DNA of 64,000 nucleotides from Phlyctochytrium arcticum (taxonomy: Eukaryota; Chytridiomycota; Chytridiomycetes; Chytridiales; Chytridiaceae), in assembly GCA_025602905.1 (NCBI GenBank), contig JAHLKI010000009.1, forward strand, positions 558,001 to 622,000, given 5' to 3'. Position 1 is the stretch's first letter; the number at the start of each line of letters is the position of its first letter. The notes under the pieces were generated by a model. That model did no database searches. It saw nothing but the letters and a program-made list of their open reading frames with translations, and was not told the DNA's origin. Positions 36,311 to 47,678 of this stretch are shown piece by piece. The position numbers and the translations under genes are program-made.

Positions 36311-37998
36311 ATGGCTTCGCAGCAACGCCGTCGAGCAACCCTAGGGCGGCCAACGCGACGTTCAAAGTTCCCACAAGGGCCGCATCATATGCTTCTTGGA
36401 CTCTTTCTCCTGATTTTGAACGCTATTCCTATTTTGTCGCAAGATCCCGTCATTCGCCCCGCCCTATTTCTTCCCTCACATTTACGCCCGACCAACACAT
36501 TAGATCAACATCGTCCGCAACATCAGGAATCACAAGGTGCGTGCAATTATATGTGACATAATTAAGGGTTTGTTAACGAAAAAGAACTTGAATAGATGCT
36601 CAATTAGCTGCCGGCTCATCAAGTCGCTTAAGTTTCGAAATACCGAAAGATTTCAACTTCTCCCAGACAGTGCAAGACATTCTATCCAAATTGCCACCAG
36701 ATCTGCGACTTCCTGGTGCTTTCTCGACTGATCGGTACATAGTAGCCCTGAAACCAGAGGCTTCATCGAAGGACCTTGATAATCATATAAATTGGTTACT
36801 CGATATTTTGACGAAAAACAATATCGTGGATCAGCAGACGGCCGAGAAATTTGCTGGAATTCTGACCAAGTTTGATTCTGAATTCATTCGAGGGTACGAG
36901 TGTCATATTCCCAAGCTCGTAGTGGATCTGCTCAAAGGAAATTCGCTCGTCAACATTGTCGAACAAGACCAGTACGTCGGCATTGTGCAACAGGTGGATC
37001 CTCCTACTGCCAACCTTTCTGCCTCGTTCATCTCCGCCATCAGCGGAAATGATACACAACTCCAGCGAAATCCGCCATGGGGCTTGGATCGCATTTCGCA
37101 CCGTGAGCCGGGCTTTCTGGGAGTCTATCCATACCCCCCGAATGGCGGTGTGGGAATCGATATTTATGTTGTCGACACTGGCTGCAACACCAACCACCAA
37201 GACTTTGGCGGTCGTGCGCGTTTTGGGGCTTCCTTTTCGCCAAATGGCAATGATGATGGAAATGGACATGGAACGCACGTCGCGGGGACCGCCGCTGGGA
37301 CGATATACGGCGTGGCGAAGGGAGCCAACATTATCGCTGTGAAGGTTCTGGACAACGATGGGCAAGCCCTCATCAGTCAAGTAATCAAAGGGGTTGAGTG
37401 GGTTTTGCAGCAAATACGCGCCCGGCCTACGCGTCGCGCAGTCATAAATATGAGCTTAGGCGGGGGTGGGAAATCTGCACTGCTAAACAATGTGATTTCA
37501 CAGGCAGTACAGCTGGATGTTCCAGTTGCCGCTGCTGCTGGAAACAACAACACGGATGCGTGCTTGACATCTCCTGGTGACTCTGAATTTGTTCTGACAG
37601 TGGGTGCCAGCGATGAGAATGATCGTCGCGCTACTTTTTCCAACTGGGGCCGCTGCGTCAAGATCATGGCACCCGGCACGAACATCACCTCAACTTGGAT
37701 AACCTCCAACACGGCAACGCGGATTGCACAGGGGACATCAATGGCCTCTCCCCATGTTGCTGGTCTGATGGCTCTGGTGCTTTCCACATACCCAAACGCC
37801 ACCGCCAGCGATGTTTACAACATCTTACTGGACGTGGCATCGACCGACGTATTGGACAAGAGCACCTTGCAGGGAGGCGCAGATCGATTACTGTACAATG
37901 GCCTCAATGCCACTCGTTTTGAGTCTTTGGGAAGCAACTTTAAATGGTCTGGCAAGTGGGAACTGATGCTAGAGACGTTCAAGTCTATCTGGATTTAA
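36311..37998 (+). CDS. Subtilisin-family serine protease (proteinase K-like)
   Basis: Exons 36311-36536 and 36596-37998 (phase 1) give 542 residues. A hydrophobic segment (MLLGLFLLILNAIPILS) preceded by an Arg-rich N-terminus is a signal peptide or signal anchor. An I9-type propeptide follows (DRYIVALKPEASSKDLDNHI). The S8 catalytic domain has the Asp motif IYVVDTGCNTNHQDF, the His motif GHGTHVAGTAAG, the oxyanion Asn in AAAAGNNN and the Ser motif GTSMASPHVAGLMA. It is a secreted or vacuolar endopeptidase. The 26 residues before the hydrophobic segment are unusual for a simple signal peptide, so membrane tethering is possible. The C-terminus after the catalytic domain is short. Confidence 0.95.
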
Positions 37999-38156
37999 AT
38001 AGCTCCCCTATGTTGCATTTATATGAAGCCCCCACTGATACGCACAGACTTTTAACCGAGTGTCCATTAGATTCGATTCGTACAAATTTGTAAATACAAT
38101 CCTTTTAAACAAGCGTCAGTACAGAGAGGTAATGGCCTCTTGCGTGTCTGTGTAAG

Positions 38157-41100
38157 CTATGGCTTGACAGATGAATCCAAGCTACCCCTTTTCCGCACCA
38201 ATGGTGGTAGTCGTCCAGGAGTGAGACTAATTGCGTTAGAACTGGACAGCCCATCCTCTAAACGCATGCCACTGCTGTCCTCTCCGAGACTGAGAAACGT
38301 AGTTTTCTGAATACCAACCAGCTTGGTATTGGGTTCACTATGTCTCGTTGCCGGCCCCACAATACTGGTCAACTTGGCATCAGCCTTGGCTCCTTGTAGT
38401 TGCGCCCGCGCAAGCTCGTGGTGACTTTCGTACAGTCCAATTTTCCATTTGGATGCGCGTGTGAAATCATATATAGTTCGCGGGTACACTTCCCAATGTG
38501 GCTTCTCCACAGGTGCGGGCAACCGCTGTCCGCGGGCAGCCTCGGCTTTTCCAGAGGCAGAGAGGTGATAGGGAAACAGCAGTTGGTAAATGCGATTACG
38601 GATGATTCGTCCGATCAACGGCTTCTTAACGAGGTCAGGGTAGTGGAAAAGCTGAAACTCAAACATCAGAGCATGAATTACCACCGAAAACCTAGAATTG
38701 AGATGAGTTATGATTGGTAAGCATGGGAATTTCATGTCAAGCTGCTTAAAACTTACGTGACAAAGAAAAAGATCAAGAGGAAGGCAGCGACGAATTGAGT
38801 TTGTGTGGGACCTAGTAGTGAAGAGTAGAACATCATTCCTGTGACGCTTATCGCATTCCAACACCATATGACGAGGGAGTGGATACGATTGGCGTGAGGG
38901 AACCGGTACGGCCGGATGGTCATAACCATGACCATGTCCAGATTTATGACGACCATGCCAACAGCAATGATCATCAGTGGATAGTCCGCAAACGCAACAG
39001 GGATCACCATCAGAATGAGACCGTGAATTGTGCGGTAGGGCTCAAACCACCTAGTTGACTGCTGTGAGAAAATGTGACTGGAGGACCAAGGTTTTCTTCA
39101 TACCAGCAAGATTCTATGAATAAATCAAAGAGGACGCTGTATCGGTGTAAGACGAACTCCTCGTTGACCTTGTTCCGACACCGTGCTGCTATCAGAAATG
39201 ATACTAGTGGAATCCCTCCGGCATATAGGAGGCAGCCGATAATGCCTTTTAGCTTGCTCTCGTTCCTGGCCCAGCAATGGAGTGAGTTACGTGATTTTCG
39301 ACACCACCGTGGGACTTACCACTCGTCCGTGTAGCAGCTTACTTGGACATTGGAAAGCATGTAAGAGCGATCCACTAGGGTTGGCAGTTGGCTTAGATTT
39401 TGCTTGGAATAGCACGGTCGCAAAGCTCTCACCGTCAGTAGCGCATTCGAAAACAGCCACAAACTGTTCGGCTAATGGGATGTGTCCTAGCATCAATAAC
39501 GCGAGCAAAGCATTGATACTCGTGTCTCTTGCATGACATAAAGCTTGCTCCACATCCGCCCGTTTCTTGAAGACTTCCCAGGCCGCCATGATCAGGCACA
39601 TAATAATGATGATAAGGATAAAGACGAGTGGAAGGCACAGAAGGAGCGTCATCCACCCGTCAAAAGTTAAGCGGAAGGCGCACGCAATTCCGAGAGATAC
39701 GACGTCGACATTGGCGGCTAGTAGGGCCTTTACAAGGACATCTAGAAGGGGTGGCCACCCCAGTGGCACTTTTAAGAGTAGTCCGCCAACCTTTGAAGGT
39801 CTGATTAGACCTGTGAACATGCGTTAAGCACATATAAATTACATACTTGTACAAAAAGCAGCATCAGATTTGCCGATCCCAAATTTAAATCTGCGAACAA
39901 ATGGTGTTAGCCCTGGCCTTTGGAGTATGAAGATAGCATCAACAAACCTGTGACAGCCATCCAGACGACGAAGGCGCTAAGTCCCAAAATAAAGCCCACC
40001 ACAACCAAAATAGGTCGCAAAACGGCTTCTCCACGACATGGTCCGCACTCAGTTCCCTGCAAGTAAAGACCAGCTTCGCATTCAACACAACGGGATCCAG
40101 TAAATCCGGCTTTGCAGGACCCATCCTATGCACGCTGGTTGGGAAACGTGAACCAAAGGATACCCAGCTGCTCTGTAACTTTACCTGATTCCCCGGGCAG
40201 GAAGAAGGCATGAAGCACGACAGATATACATCAGTCAACCTGCATCTTTGTCAGGACCAATTTTTAAGACCAAATACTGCGCCGCGAGCGCGTCTTACTT
40301 TTCCGACCGATGCCACCCAACTTGCGGATACGCGGGCATAACACCTCCCTCACAAATAGCTCCATCTACTTTTGCGTGAGCTTTAGTTGGCAAAAGGGCA
40401 ACGCAATGATGAACGCCTTTGTACACACCAGGGCAGGGGACGCATTCGCGGCGATCTCGAGGATCCAAATAGGTTCCTTTGGAACAATAGTTGTATATTT
40501 CAAATCTGGGCGAGTTCAGTGCGGCCTTCTTCCCAAAAGCCCTAATTTGAATGGTCGTCGCTCCGGGCACCCGTGCAGGCGTGATGCAGTTCATGTACGA
40601 GGAGTTATACACCGTTGCGCTTGGAGCCGGTGAATCTCCAAACACACAATTCAGATTGGCAGTTGGGTGAAAGTATGTACCCCAAACTTGCACCAATTGA
40701 CCCCCTGTTGAATAGGCATTGGCCGGTTCAACATGGGTGATTGTGACATTTGAGCAAGACGCGCTTTCAATGCGGGGTATATCCGGGACTGGGCAGAAGA
40801 AGTCATTGCCGGCCAAATAGAGCACAGCCCGTCGCGTCAGGGCAAACTCTTCAAGAATAAAGCCGTAAAAGTGATTGTTCTCGAGTTGCAGCTCGTTGAG
40901 CTGTGGTAGGCGAGTTAACCCATCAGGAAGTGTCCTGTTGGGAATTGTTGGCAAGTGAGATTGGAGACTTTTACCTCCCGCGAAAGCTTACCCTGTAAGA
41001 TTATTATTGTCCAATAGAATAGTGTTAATTGAGACAGCCCATGATATCTAGCACAGCAGCGGAAATACATCAGATCTACGTAAGGCGAATGATATTTTGG

Positions 41101-42391
41101 TAAACTCACCTCGGGGGGTAATGGCCCGGTAAGCCTGGTGTTGCTCATACCAAAGCGGGTCAGGTATGATGTTTGGAAAATTTGTGGGGGCAGGGAACCC
41201 GTTATGAGTTCACCCGACGCATCAAAGGTCTCGACATACGCCGGCAATGAGATTGCTGGAAGACCATTCCCGGTACAGTTCAGGCCCATGCTGCGCACAT
41301 CTATTTTCGCAATGCGACCGGATGCGCAAGTCAACCCTGGGAAAGTTGTAGAGTCAGTTTTATACGTCCAAGTCAGTCGTTCAGACTGATGATATATGAT
41401 GCAGACCTGGCCAGTCGGTCTGATAGTACTCTTCCCAATCCGTCATGCTGCAAAGGGAGGTGTTGTAAGCCCGATTCCAGTACTCTGTCCACATGTCACC
41501 TCGACAATTATCATATAGCTGTATCATTTTGCGCTTGAGCTAAACATCCTATGGTCCAGAAACAGTACTCACCATAAACAGCTACGATAAATGTCAGCGG
41601 CAAAACTATATGTCTGATAAAAGATAAGAATGCCCCTACCCGACGCTTGTCATCATTTGTACAAAGGCCGCCTTCATACCCGTCATGGCAGACACACTTC
41701 CCATTTGTACATACTCCATTGCCGTAACAATCAAAGGGACATGACAGGCTTGCCCAATCGATGTCCTCCATCGCTACATCAGCCGAGCGGTAGAATCCTA
41801 CAATTCCATCTCGATTGACCGTTCCGTCCGCTCTAAAGTTAAACACTGCGGCCGGGCCCGTAACCGTCACATTAACGGATAACGTGCCATTCAGGTATGC
41901 CGCAACCGGATCCAGAACACTTGTGCCAGCATATATCTTGGCCCCATCACAACATGCTTCAGTCTCGACAGAGAAAATATCGACAATAATAGCGGGAGCA
42001 GCGCCAGTCGGGCTTTCGGGAGTAATCAGGACGGTACAATTGGAATCTGCCGCATATTCACCGACTTCGTCGTGCCTAAAGTCAATAGAGACTGAGCTTA
42101 TTATTTGTTTAACCGGTGTTTGAGCGATACTTTAACTTACGACCAAAAGAAACCGTACGGCTTGGTCAATACCAGCACATCATCATTTTTCGTCCCATGC
42201 ATACATAGTCCCTCGACTCCAACCCAGTTTCCAACCAATAACCCCAGCACTCCAGCAACTGCCACATGTTGTAACCACGAGAGTAAAAAGCCTGCATGCG
42301 CACTATCTGTCGGCTTGTCCAAAGCCATAGGTATGAGAAAATTTGGGTTTGCACTCTGCCGCAGGCTTAAGGTGACGGACGCCAAAGGCAT
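38157..42391 (-). CDS. Receptor-like multipass membrane protein with CUB-like, EGF, LRR and IPT/TIG domains
   Basis: Thirteen exons (minus order): 42141-42391, 41640-42075, 41407-41539, 41110-41336, 40992-41047, 40299-40934, 40185-40239, 39948-40125, 39847-39890, 39320-39790, 39104-39258, 38757-39050 and 38157-38691, give 1,156 residues. Order: signal or signal anchor (about 36-54), a CUB-like domain, an EGF-like module ([20 protein letters not shown]), short plant-type LRRs ([19 protein letters not shown]), an IPT/TIG-like domain ([20 protein letters not shown]), Cys-rich EGF repeats, then about eight transmembrane helices ([46 protein letters not shown]) and a polar cytosolic tail. It looks like a surface receptor or channel-like sensor. 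Introns at 39791-39846 and 39259-39319 were placed by frame only. Confidence 0.75.
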
Positions 42392-42829
42392 CAAATATTG
42401 ACGACCTTAGAATTATTCAGCGTAAACCTAAAAAGTTCAACCTTGTTCGTCTGCCATAATCAGATTCCATGGTATTTTTTTTAGGGATTCCGGTATTTCC
42501 AATCAAATGGTACGCAAAATTAAGTTTGAATTTTTTTAGGGTGTTTCCCTCCATTTTTGAATAAACTGTAGGAGCAACCATAGGTTCAAGAGGTGTGATG
42601 TTTGCTGGGTCCAGGGTTGACACAGATGTCGTTGATTTTACATAATAAAGTCGCTATGTAAAAGAAGCAACTGCAAACGTTACACAAGGTACTGTTACAT
42701 ATACGAAGTTTTTTTTACAGCTAAAACAAAAAAAAACAAATCCATGTAAGAAAAGAACAGTCTCCAACAGAGAACTACCGTGATCAATTTATCTACATTC
42801 AGCAGCGGAAGGAGGATATCTACTCGAAT
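42392..42829. other. Spacer between receptor-like gene and LPMO-like gene
   Basis: This 438-bp stretch, AT-rich with T- and A-runs near 42711-42740, lies between two genes on the minus strand. It should hold the 3' UTR of the LPMO-like gene and the promoter of the receptor-like gene. I see no gene in it. Confidence 0.5.
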
Positions 42830-44354
42830 TTATCTACGGAAGAGGTTTTGCTTGAAAATTTCCCGCACACGTCGAGCAGCCAGCTTGCCAACTGTCTTTT
42901 TTGGCGGGATAGGAACGGGTGCCGATTTAGGAGGGGGTGGCATAGGCGTTTTGGGAGGGGGTACCTTCGGAGGTACTTTTCCACCGGTGGGCATTGTCGG
43001 CGTAGGTGCTGTTTTGCCGCCGGAGGACATGGTTGGCGTAGGTGCTGTTTTGCCGCCGGAGGGCGTGGTCGGTATAGGTGCTTTGCCGCCAGAGGGCATG
43101 GTTGGCATAGGTGCTTTTGTCCCAGCAGGACCTTTTGGGCTGGAGCCGCCGCCGCCGCCGCCGCCGCCGGACCCTTTGTTGGGGTTCTCCGACTCGGGAT
43201 CATGATCGTCGGCGGGAGGGGGTGCAGTTGGGGGTGGAGCACCTTTTCCACCTCCCAAAGTAGGCTTTCCAATTGTCGCACAATCAAATCCTGGGATGAA
43301 GCTCGAGCAGGTGTCAAAGCAATCTTGCATATTGTTCCCGTTGTCTGGCATGCGGCGACATCCAGGACATTTCTCTTTGGACGGATCGCATGTGTTGCCG
43401 ACCATACCGCCGCGATTACAGGGTTGGTCGCAGGCATCAGCGTAGGGCGAAAAGTCTTTGAATTTTTGTTGTTGGGCAGCTTGAGATTGCGAAGGTGAAC
43501 TGGCACCGTTTGATACTTCAAGGTCAAAACAGGTGGAGAACGTCAAGTCCCAGTTTGTGTCAAATTCACCGGCGCCTCCTTTGCCACCCTTGACCGTTCG
43601 AGCAATACTGGGTGTCCAGTTCCACGTCCAGACCATGCCATGACGGCCCGTCTCGATGTCGGAAGGAACGGTGAACGAAAAGTATCCGTAGGAATCGTCC
43701 TTTTCGCCGGGAGCGCTGTAGTAAAAGATCCCTTCCTTGGAAAAGTTGCCCTGGGCCCCCGGAATCCAGTTTGCGGGAGTCAGATCCTTTTTGTACTTTA
43801 GGTCAGTTTCCTTTTTGCCAGACCAAAAGACCCGAATCAAGCCCGGATCCTTCTTGCCTGGACTAGAGTATTTTGGATCCCACGAGCCGTGTCCATTGCC
43901 CCAATGTCGCATTAGGAGTTTCTGGCCGGGTGTGACTTTGGCTGCGGGTGGGCCGGAAGAGGTGGGTTGTCGTTGGTTTTTGCCACAAGCATAAGCGGTA
44001 CTGGCATCAGCCTGGTTCTCAAAGTCTTTAAAGGAGTACATGTAATTTGAAGACTCGTCGATCCAGTCAGGGGCCCAAACTGTTCCTTCGGGGCGATCAG
44101 GGAGGTTACGAGGATATCCTTTGCATTGCTCCTTACTTTAAAATGGCAAGAAAAACGTTCGATTAGTATCAGATTTTTTACAATCAAGATTGTAGCATGA
44201 TCATCCTAACTTACTCTTGGGACATGGATTTGGGGTTGGCCTTGAGCTGGGCATATTCTGGAACCACCGTATCGACACATTCAAGCCAGGAATGCGCATA
44301 GGAGCCTGCCGAGAAGAACAATGCCACTGATCCGAGGAGATATGGAACTCTCAT
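42830..44354 (-). CDS. Secreted LPMO-like protein with N-terminal histidine and repetitive tail
   Basis: Exons 44215-44354 and 42830-44135 (phase 2) give 481 residues. The signal peptide MRVPYLLGSVALFFSAGSYA is followed directly by HSWLECVD, so cleavage would expose the His1 that coordinates copper in lytic polysaccharide monooxygenases. A second candidate His lies in RHWGNGHGSW; GMVWTWNWTP and FSTCFDLEV fit a beta-sandwich. After about residue 230 come a Cys-rich module (CDQPCNRGGMVGNTC, CPGCRRMPDN), a glycine run, and a Pro/Thr linker with repeats of the type GGKTAPTPTM, ending in a basic segment (KLAARRVREIFKQNLFRR). The AA family cannot be chosen by eye, and activity is inferred. Its promoter side faces 44355-45336. 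Confidence 0.75.
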
Positions 44355-45336
44355 GGCTGTAGTTTAGTTTTCTCGGCTTCTAGGTTCTAGTCTATCTACG
44401 AGTTGAAGTTTTTTTCGTTGGGATTGGCTGGTAGTGTCGCAAAGATTTCAGTATGTCGTTGATGGGAAGATTTGTATGGTACAAAAAAATATCTAATGAC
44501 GACCAGCGTCTTAGATCAAATGTTGTGATGATGGGATAAGAAGGCGATGTTTCAAGAGGACAAGTGGACGAGGCAGATGCCTCCTGGTTTTTATATGCTT
44601 TGAACGCAGCTCTTCATGTGTTTTAAGATGTTGTGCATGACCCCAAAATGAAGGAACATTTTTGTTTTTGCGTTGTTCAAGGGTTCTGCCATGTCTAAGC
44701 GTTGTGATGTTTCAGGAAATAAGTAGCCCGAGTTTGGACCCCATCTAAATGCGATGCCCGCGGTCAGGTTTGCGTCAGGTTTGAGCAGGTCAACCCGACG
44801 TGTTATATGCAAGAAAGTCTGATGGGCCTATTGGATATAGGTCTTGTGCGCAATCAGGAACTTTCTGGCTGAATGTACGACACACTCAACCTGTGGGCTA
44901 AAAGTTGCCGTGTTTGGGGATGTTGACTGGAACTACTGAAACGTCCAGAATTCCCATAATTCGTCTGAAAAAATTTCACACTCTGGAGTTTTACACATAA
45001 GTAACTTTCCAAGCTGTTCCTGTTGATCTGCTGTCATTTACATCTTGCAAAGCTCAATTCCTTTCCAGCCAGCATATATCAACTAATTTCCCAACATCCT
45101 CAGGGTCCTACGCAAATGATGACTGGCCGGATGGGGACGTTCACCTGTCATGAGTAGATCAGTGCTGGACCTTGGCGCCTTTTCTTCTGAGAATCCTAAA
45201 GTTGCCTTCCGAGCAGATGGGGGACCCCTCCCTGTCTCGCAATGTTGGATTTGTAGCACATAAATAGGCAGATGCTATGGAATATGAGCGCTAAAAATGC
45301 CAAACCTTTGTTTCACGTTTCAAACATCCTTCCATT
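44355..45336. other. Intergenic region, divergent promoters
   Basis: This 982-bp stretch lies upstream of the LPMO-like gene (minus) and the small gene at 45337 (plus). A TATA-like tttttatatgc lies near 44589, and cataaatagg near 45260 on the plus side. A minus-strand ORF at 44591-44812 has no features and is not called. Confidence 0.45.
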
Positions 45337-45845
45337 ATGACAACGTCATCAGGTAAACATTTTGGCATTATAGATCAGTATAGATCAAGGAAGGCCATCA
45401 TATCAGACTGGTGCAGCTACTCCACGGCCTTGCTCGAGATCATAACAGAGATCATAGACCTTTTCCAGCAAGATCAAAGTGTTTTGCGATCCTGAACAGA
45501 GTGGACGGTATATGGAGCTTGCTCTGGAAGTCAATTTCATGGAAAAAACTTTGCCGACTATTGGACGTTTTCTGGGGTGGGCCGGTACATGATTGATTTA
45601 TTGAATCCGACCGATCAAGCATTCGGTGGACGTGGAACCTTTTTGTGTTATAGAGTTGGTTTGTGCATCAACGTTTGTACGTAGAATAATACACCCGGAA
45701 GAAGTAGTGATATTACACACAGATTGCCACGGAATTTGTGGAGGAGGAAGAATCAAGTCTTCCCTTAGATGATTTCACCAAGGGGGGACTACGGCGTTAC
45801 TACGCTGAGAATATCTATGGATGCCTAGAACGTGGGGGGCGCTAG
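45337..45845 (+). CDS. Small spliced gene of unknown function (111 residues)
   Basis: I do not recognise this protein. Four exons, 45337-45410, 45469-45584, 45654-45676 and 45723-45845, agree in phase and use good donors (GTGCAG, GTACAT, GTACGT) with typical introns of 58, 69 and 46 bp. The product starts MTTSSGKHFGIIDQYRSRKA, continues with FCDPEQSGRYMELALEVNFM and ends in an acidic then basic segment (EFVEEEESSLPLDDF, GGLRRYYAENIYG). There is no signal peptide or membrane helix. The second exon is only 116 bp and the third 23 bp, so the model rests on consistency of frames rather than homology. The next gene begins 133 bp downstream on the same strand and could be part of the same locus. 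Confidence 0.5.
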
Positions 45846-45978
45846 ATCTATGTCAATCGGACTTGACCGGAAGGTGCCGTCGGGATTACCCGGGTTGTGT
45901 CTTGTGTAACTCCAACCTCGTTCTTGCTTGCATCAACGCTGCGAGTCTGCGACGGATATACCGGTAGCCATTCTTGCA

Positions 45979-46643
45979 ATGCAATTGCTGGGGTATGGAC
46001 AAGGCGAGGCGTCACTCGAGGAAAAAACTTTGATCTCTACTTTCCGGCAGCTGGAGAAGTTACCGGGCTGTGAGAGCATTTCACGGACGTTCTCATCGTC
46101 GTCGAGCATCGCAGCGCCCACCCACCTATATACTCCTTACGTATAGTGGTTTATGTTATGGAACGATCTCAGATCACCCATCCAAAGTCTGGACAGCAGG
46201 GTTCCAAGAATGTGTCGCTACTACGGTCACGATGGTGCGGTCAACACTGTTTGGTTGACGCGAAGCTGAGGGCAGTGTACACTGTTCTTGACCAGGCAAA
46301 GGACAACTACCTCAACGATCTTGCGGCAAGACGGGCTCAGGCTCCAGCACGACAGTCATTGCTCGACCCTCTAACGATAAGCATGACGGCCACAAAGAAT
46401 GCCAAGGACCGCATACTAAAAGGATTCTTTGCGGAAGGAAAGCCGAACAGTACCGGGCGGGTCCAGCAAGTGGATTTTCTCTGGAAGATTCAGTATCCGG
46501 ACTTGATGATTCATCTTGAACGTCCAGTCACTGAGTCAGCGTTCAAGGATTGGGCAATGTCACGACGTGAAAAAGTTTCCTACTATGCGTCCTCACTGGC
46601 ATCCGTTCCGACAGCTTCAGGAATTATTACTGCAGGCGAGTAA
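45979..46643 (+). CDS. Hypothetical protein, two exons, directly upstream of tRNA-Met
   Basis: Exons 45979-46140 and 46197-46643 (phase 0, 56-bp intron) give 202 residues that I cannot place in a family. The chain starts MQLLGYGQGEASLEEKTLIS, has a Ser run (SSSSSIA), and a mostly helical, charged second half (AKDNYLNDLAARRAQAPARQ, KNAKDRILKGFFAEGK, ESAFKDWAMSRREKVSYYA). No membrane segment is seen. The stop codon lies 9 bp before the tRNA gene at 46653, so the mRNA 3' end probably runs into or past the tRNA. The open frame extends upstream without ATG to about 45900, so an additional 5' exon is possible. Confidence 0.5.
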
Positions 46644-46652
46644 AAACAAAAA

Positions 46653-46725
46653 GCGGGGTTGGCTCAGCTGGTAGAGCGTGAGTCTCATAATCTCAAGGTC
46701 GCGAGTTCGAGCCTCGCATCCCGCA
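46653..46725 (+). tRNA. tRNA-Met (CAU), elongator type
   Basis: This is a 73-nt cloverleaf. Acceptor stem GCGGGGT pairs with ATCCCGC (one G-T), the D arm is GCTC/GAGC, the anticodon loop CTCATAA gives CAU, the T arm is GCGAG/CTCGC around TTCGAGC, and the discriminator base is A. The T31-T39 opposition in the anticodon stem is the same as in other eukaryotic elongator Met tRNAs. There is no intron. T-runs at 46730-46736 and 46740-46748 serve as pol III terminators. Confidence 0.95.
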
Positions 46726-47258
46726 TTCATTTTTTTCGATTTTTTTTTGCTCGTCACACCTCGCGTCACACCGAACTCAGTATTGGGTGTTGATCGAGAA
46801 TTAGTGTCGGATGAGAGTCTGGACCAACACTAAAAATTCTAAACAAGTTGGTTCGCAATGGGTGCAACACGAATCAAACCAAATTACCCATAGGAAAAAA
46901 TGCAGGCTGACAAACACTAATTCTTAGAATGAATTGGGTCAGGATTTAATTGCTCAGTTTGGCATATCCTTGGCCAACATTTCATCTTTCCTCGTGCATA
47001 CATCTGGCATACATCGCCCATTTTTCCCCATGCGATGTTTTACGATGTAGTAGGAGCGCATTAGCGTAAAGCAACAGAATGTATCAATGGAAATGTGCCA
47101 AGGAAATGTCTCGTAACGGAAGGACCCGGAGGTCGGAGCCAGGCCAAGTGACCTCAACTCCTGACGTCACATAGTCCGTCGGAGTTGCCGTTTTTTTTGG
47201 CTGCGACGAGGTCATTTTGAGAATTCCAGACGCCCTGAATTTCAGACGGCGGAAAAAA

Positions 47259-47266
47259 TATAAAAG
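47259..47266 (+). promoter_or_regulatory. TATA box of microprotein gene
   Basis: TATAAAAG stands about 200 bp upstream of the start codon and just upstream of the pyrimidine-rich duplicated leader, a good position for transcription start near 47290. Confidence 0.6.
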
Positions 47267-47270
47267 GACG

Positions 47271-47407
47271 ACTTTGCTCCGGATTTCCCTCTCCTCCCTC
47301 AACCACCCACCACTCACCACCTACCACTACATACATTGCAAAACTTGCTCCGGATTTCCCTTTCCTTCCTCAACCACAGAACCATCACCACCACTGCGAC
47401 ATACATC
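47271..47407 (+). repeat. Tandem duplication in 5' leader
   Basis: Two imperfect copies of about 70 bp each begin with ttgctccggatttccct (at about 47273 and 47344), continue with a pyrimidine-rich block ending ctcaaccac, then a CA-rich block and end with acatacat(t/c)gcaa. They lie between the TATA box and the start codon of the microprotein, so they lengthen its 5' UTR or duplicate a start-site module. Confidence 0.7.
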
Positions 47408-47459
47408 GCAAGCTTACATCGCAAACTTTTTTTATACGTACCAAACGACAGCACACACA

Positions 47460-47678
47460 ATGGGATCAGTCTTTTCCTGCTTGGGTAACATATGTAATGC
47501 AATCGCCTCTGGAATAAATCAAATTTTCCGCGCTATCGCCAGTTGTCTCATGGTACGCACGCACCTTTTCCATCTTTGCAACCAGAAACTAACATTTGCA
47601 TTTTAGGGAATTGTCAACGGTATTCGAAACTGTATTGCCGGTACATTACACGCCTGTGGAAGATGTTTACCATGCTAA
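47460..47678 (+). CDS. Cys-rich microprotein with N-terminal MG (possible N-myristoylation), 54 residues
   Basis: Exons 47460-47552 and 47607-47678 (phase 0, 54-bp intron, donor GTACGC, acceptor TTTTAG) encode a 54-residue protein. It starts MGSVFSCLGNICNAIASGIN, with Gly2 and Ser and Cys residues nearby, suiting N-myristoylation plus palmitoylation, and ends with a Cys-rich tip (HACGRCLPC). The middle is amphipathic or hydrophobic (INQIFRAIASCLMGIVNGI). Short proteins of this design (MG start, Ala/Ile-rich middle, Cys-rich end) are common in other fungi, usually unannotated. A TATA box and a duplicated leader precede it. Function is unknown; peripheral membrane attachment is inferred. Confidence 0.75.

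Larger units (their letters stand above)
46726..47459. other. Promoter and leader of the microprotein gene
   Basis: This 734-bp stretch lies between tRNA-Met and the 54-residue microprotein. It contains a TATA box at 47259 and, just downstream, a leader of two imperfect tandem copies (separate entry). Minus-strand ORFs here are artefacts of the repeat. I see no other gene. Confidence 0.55.
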
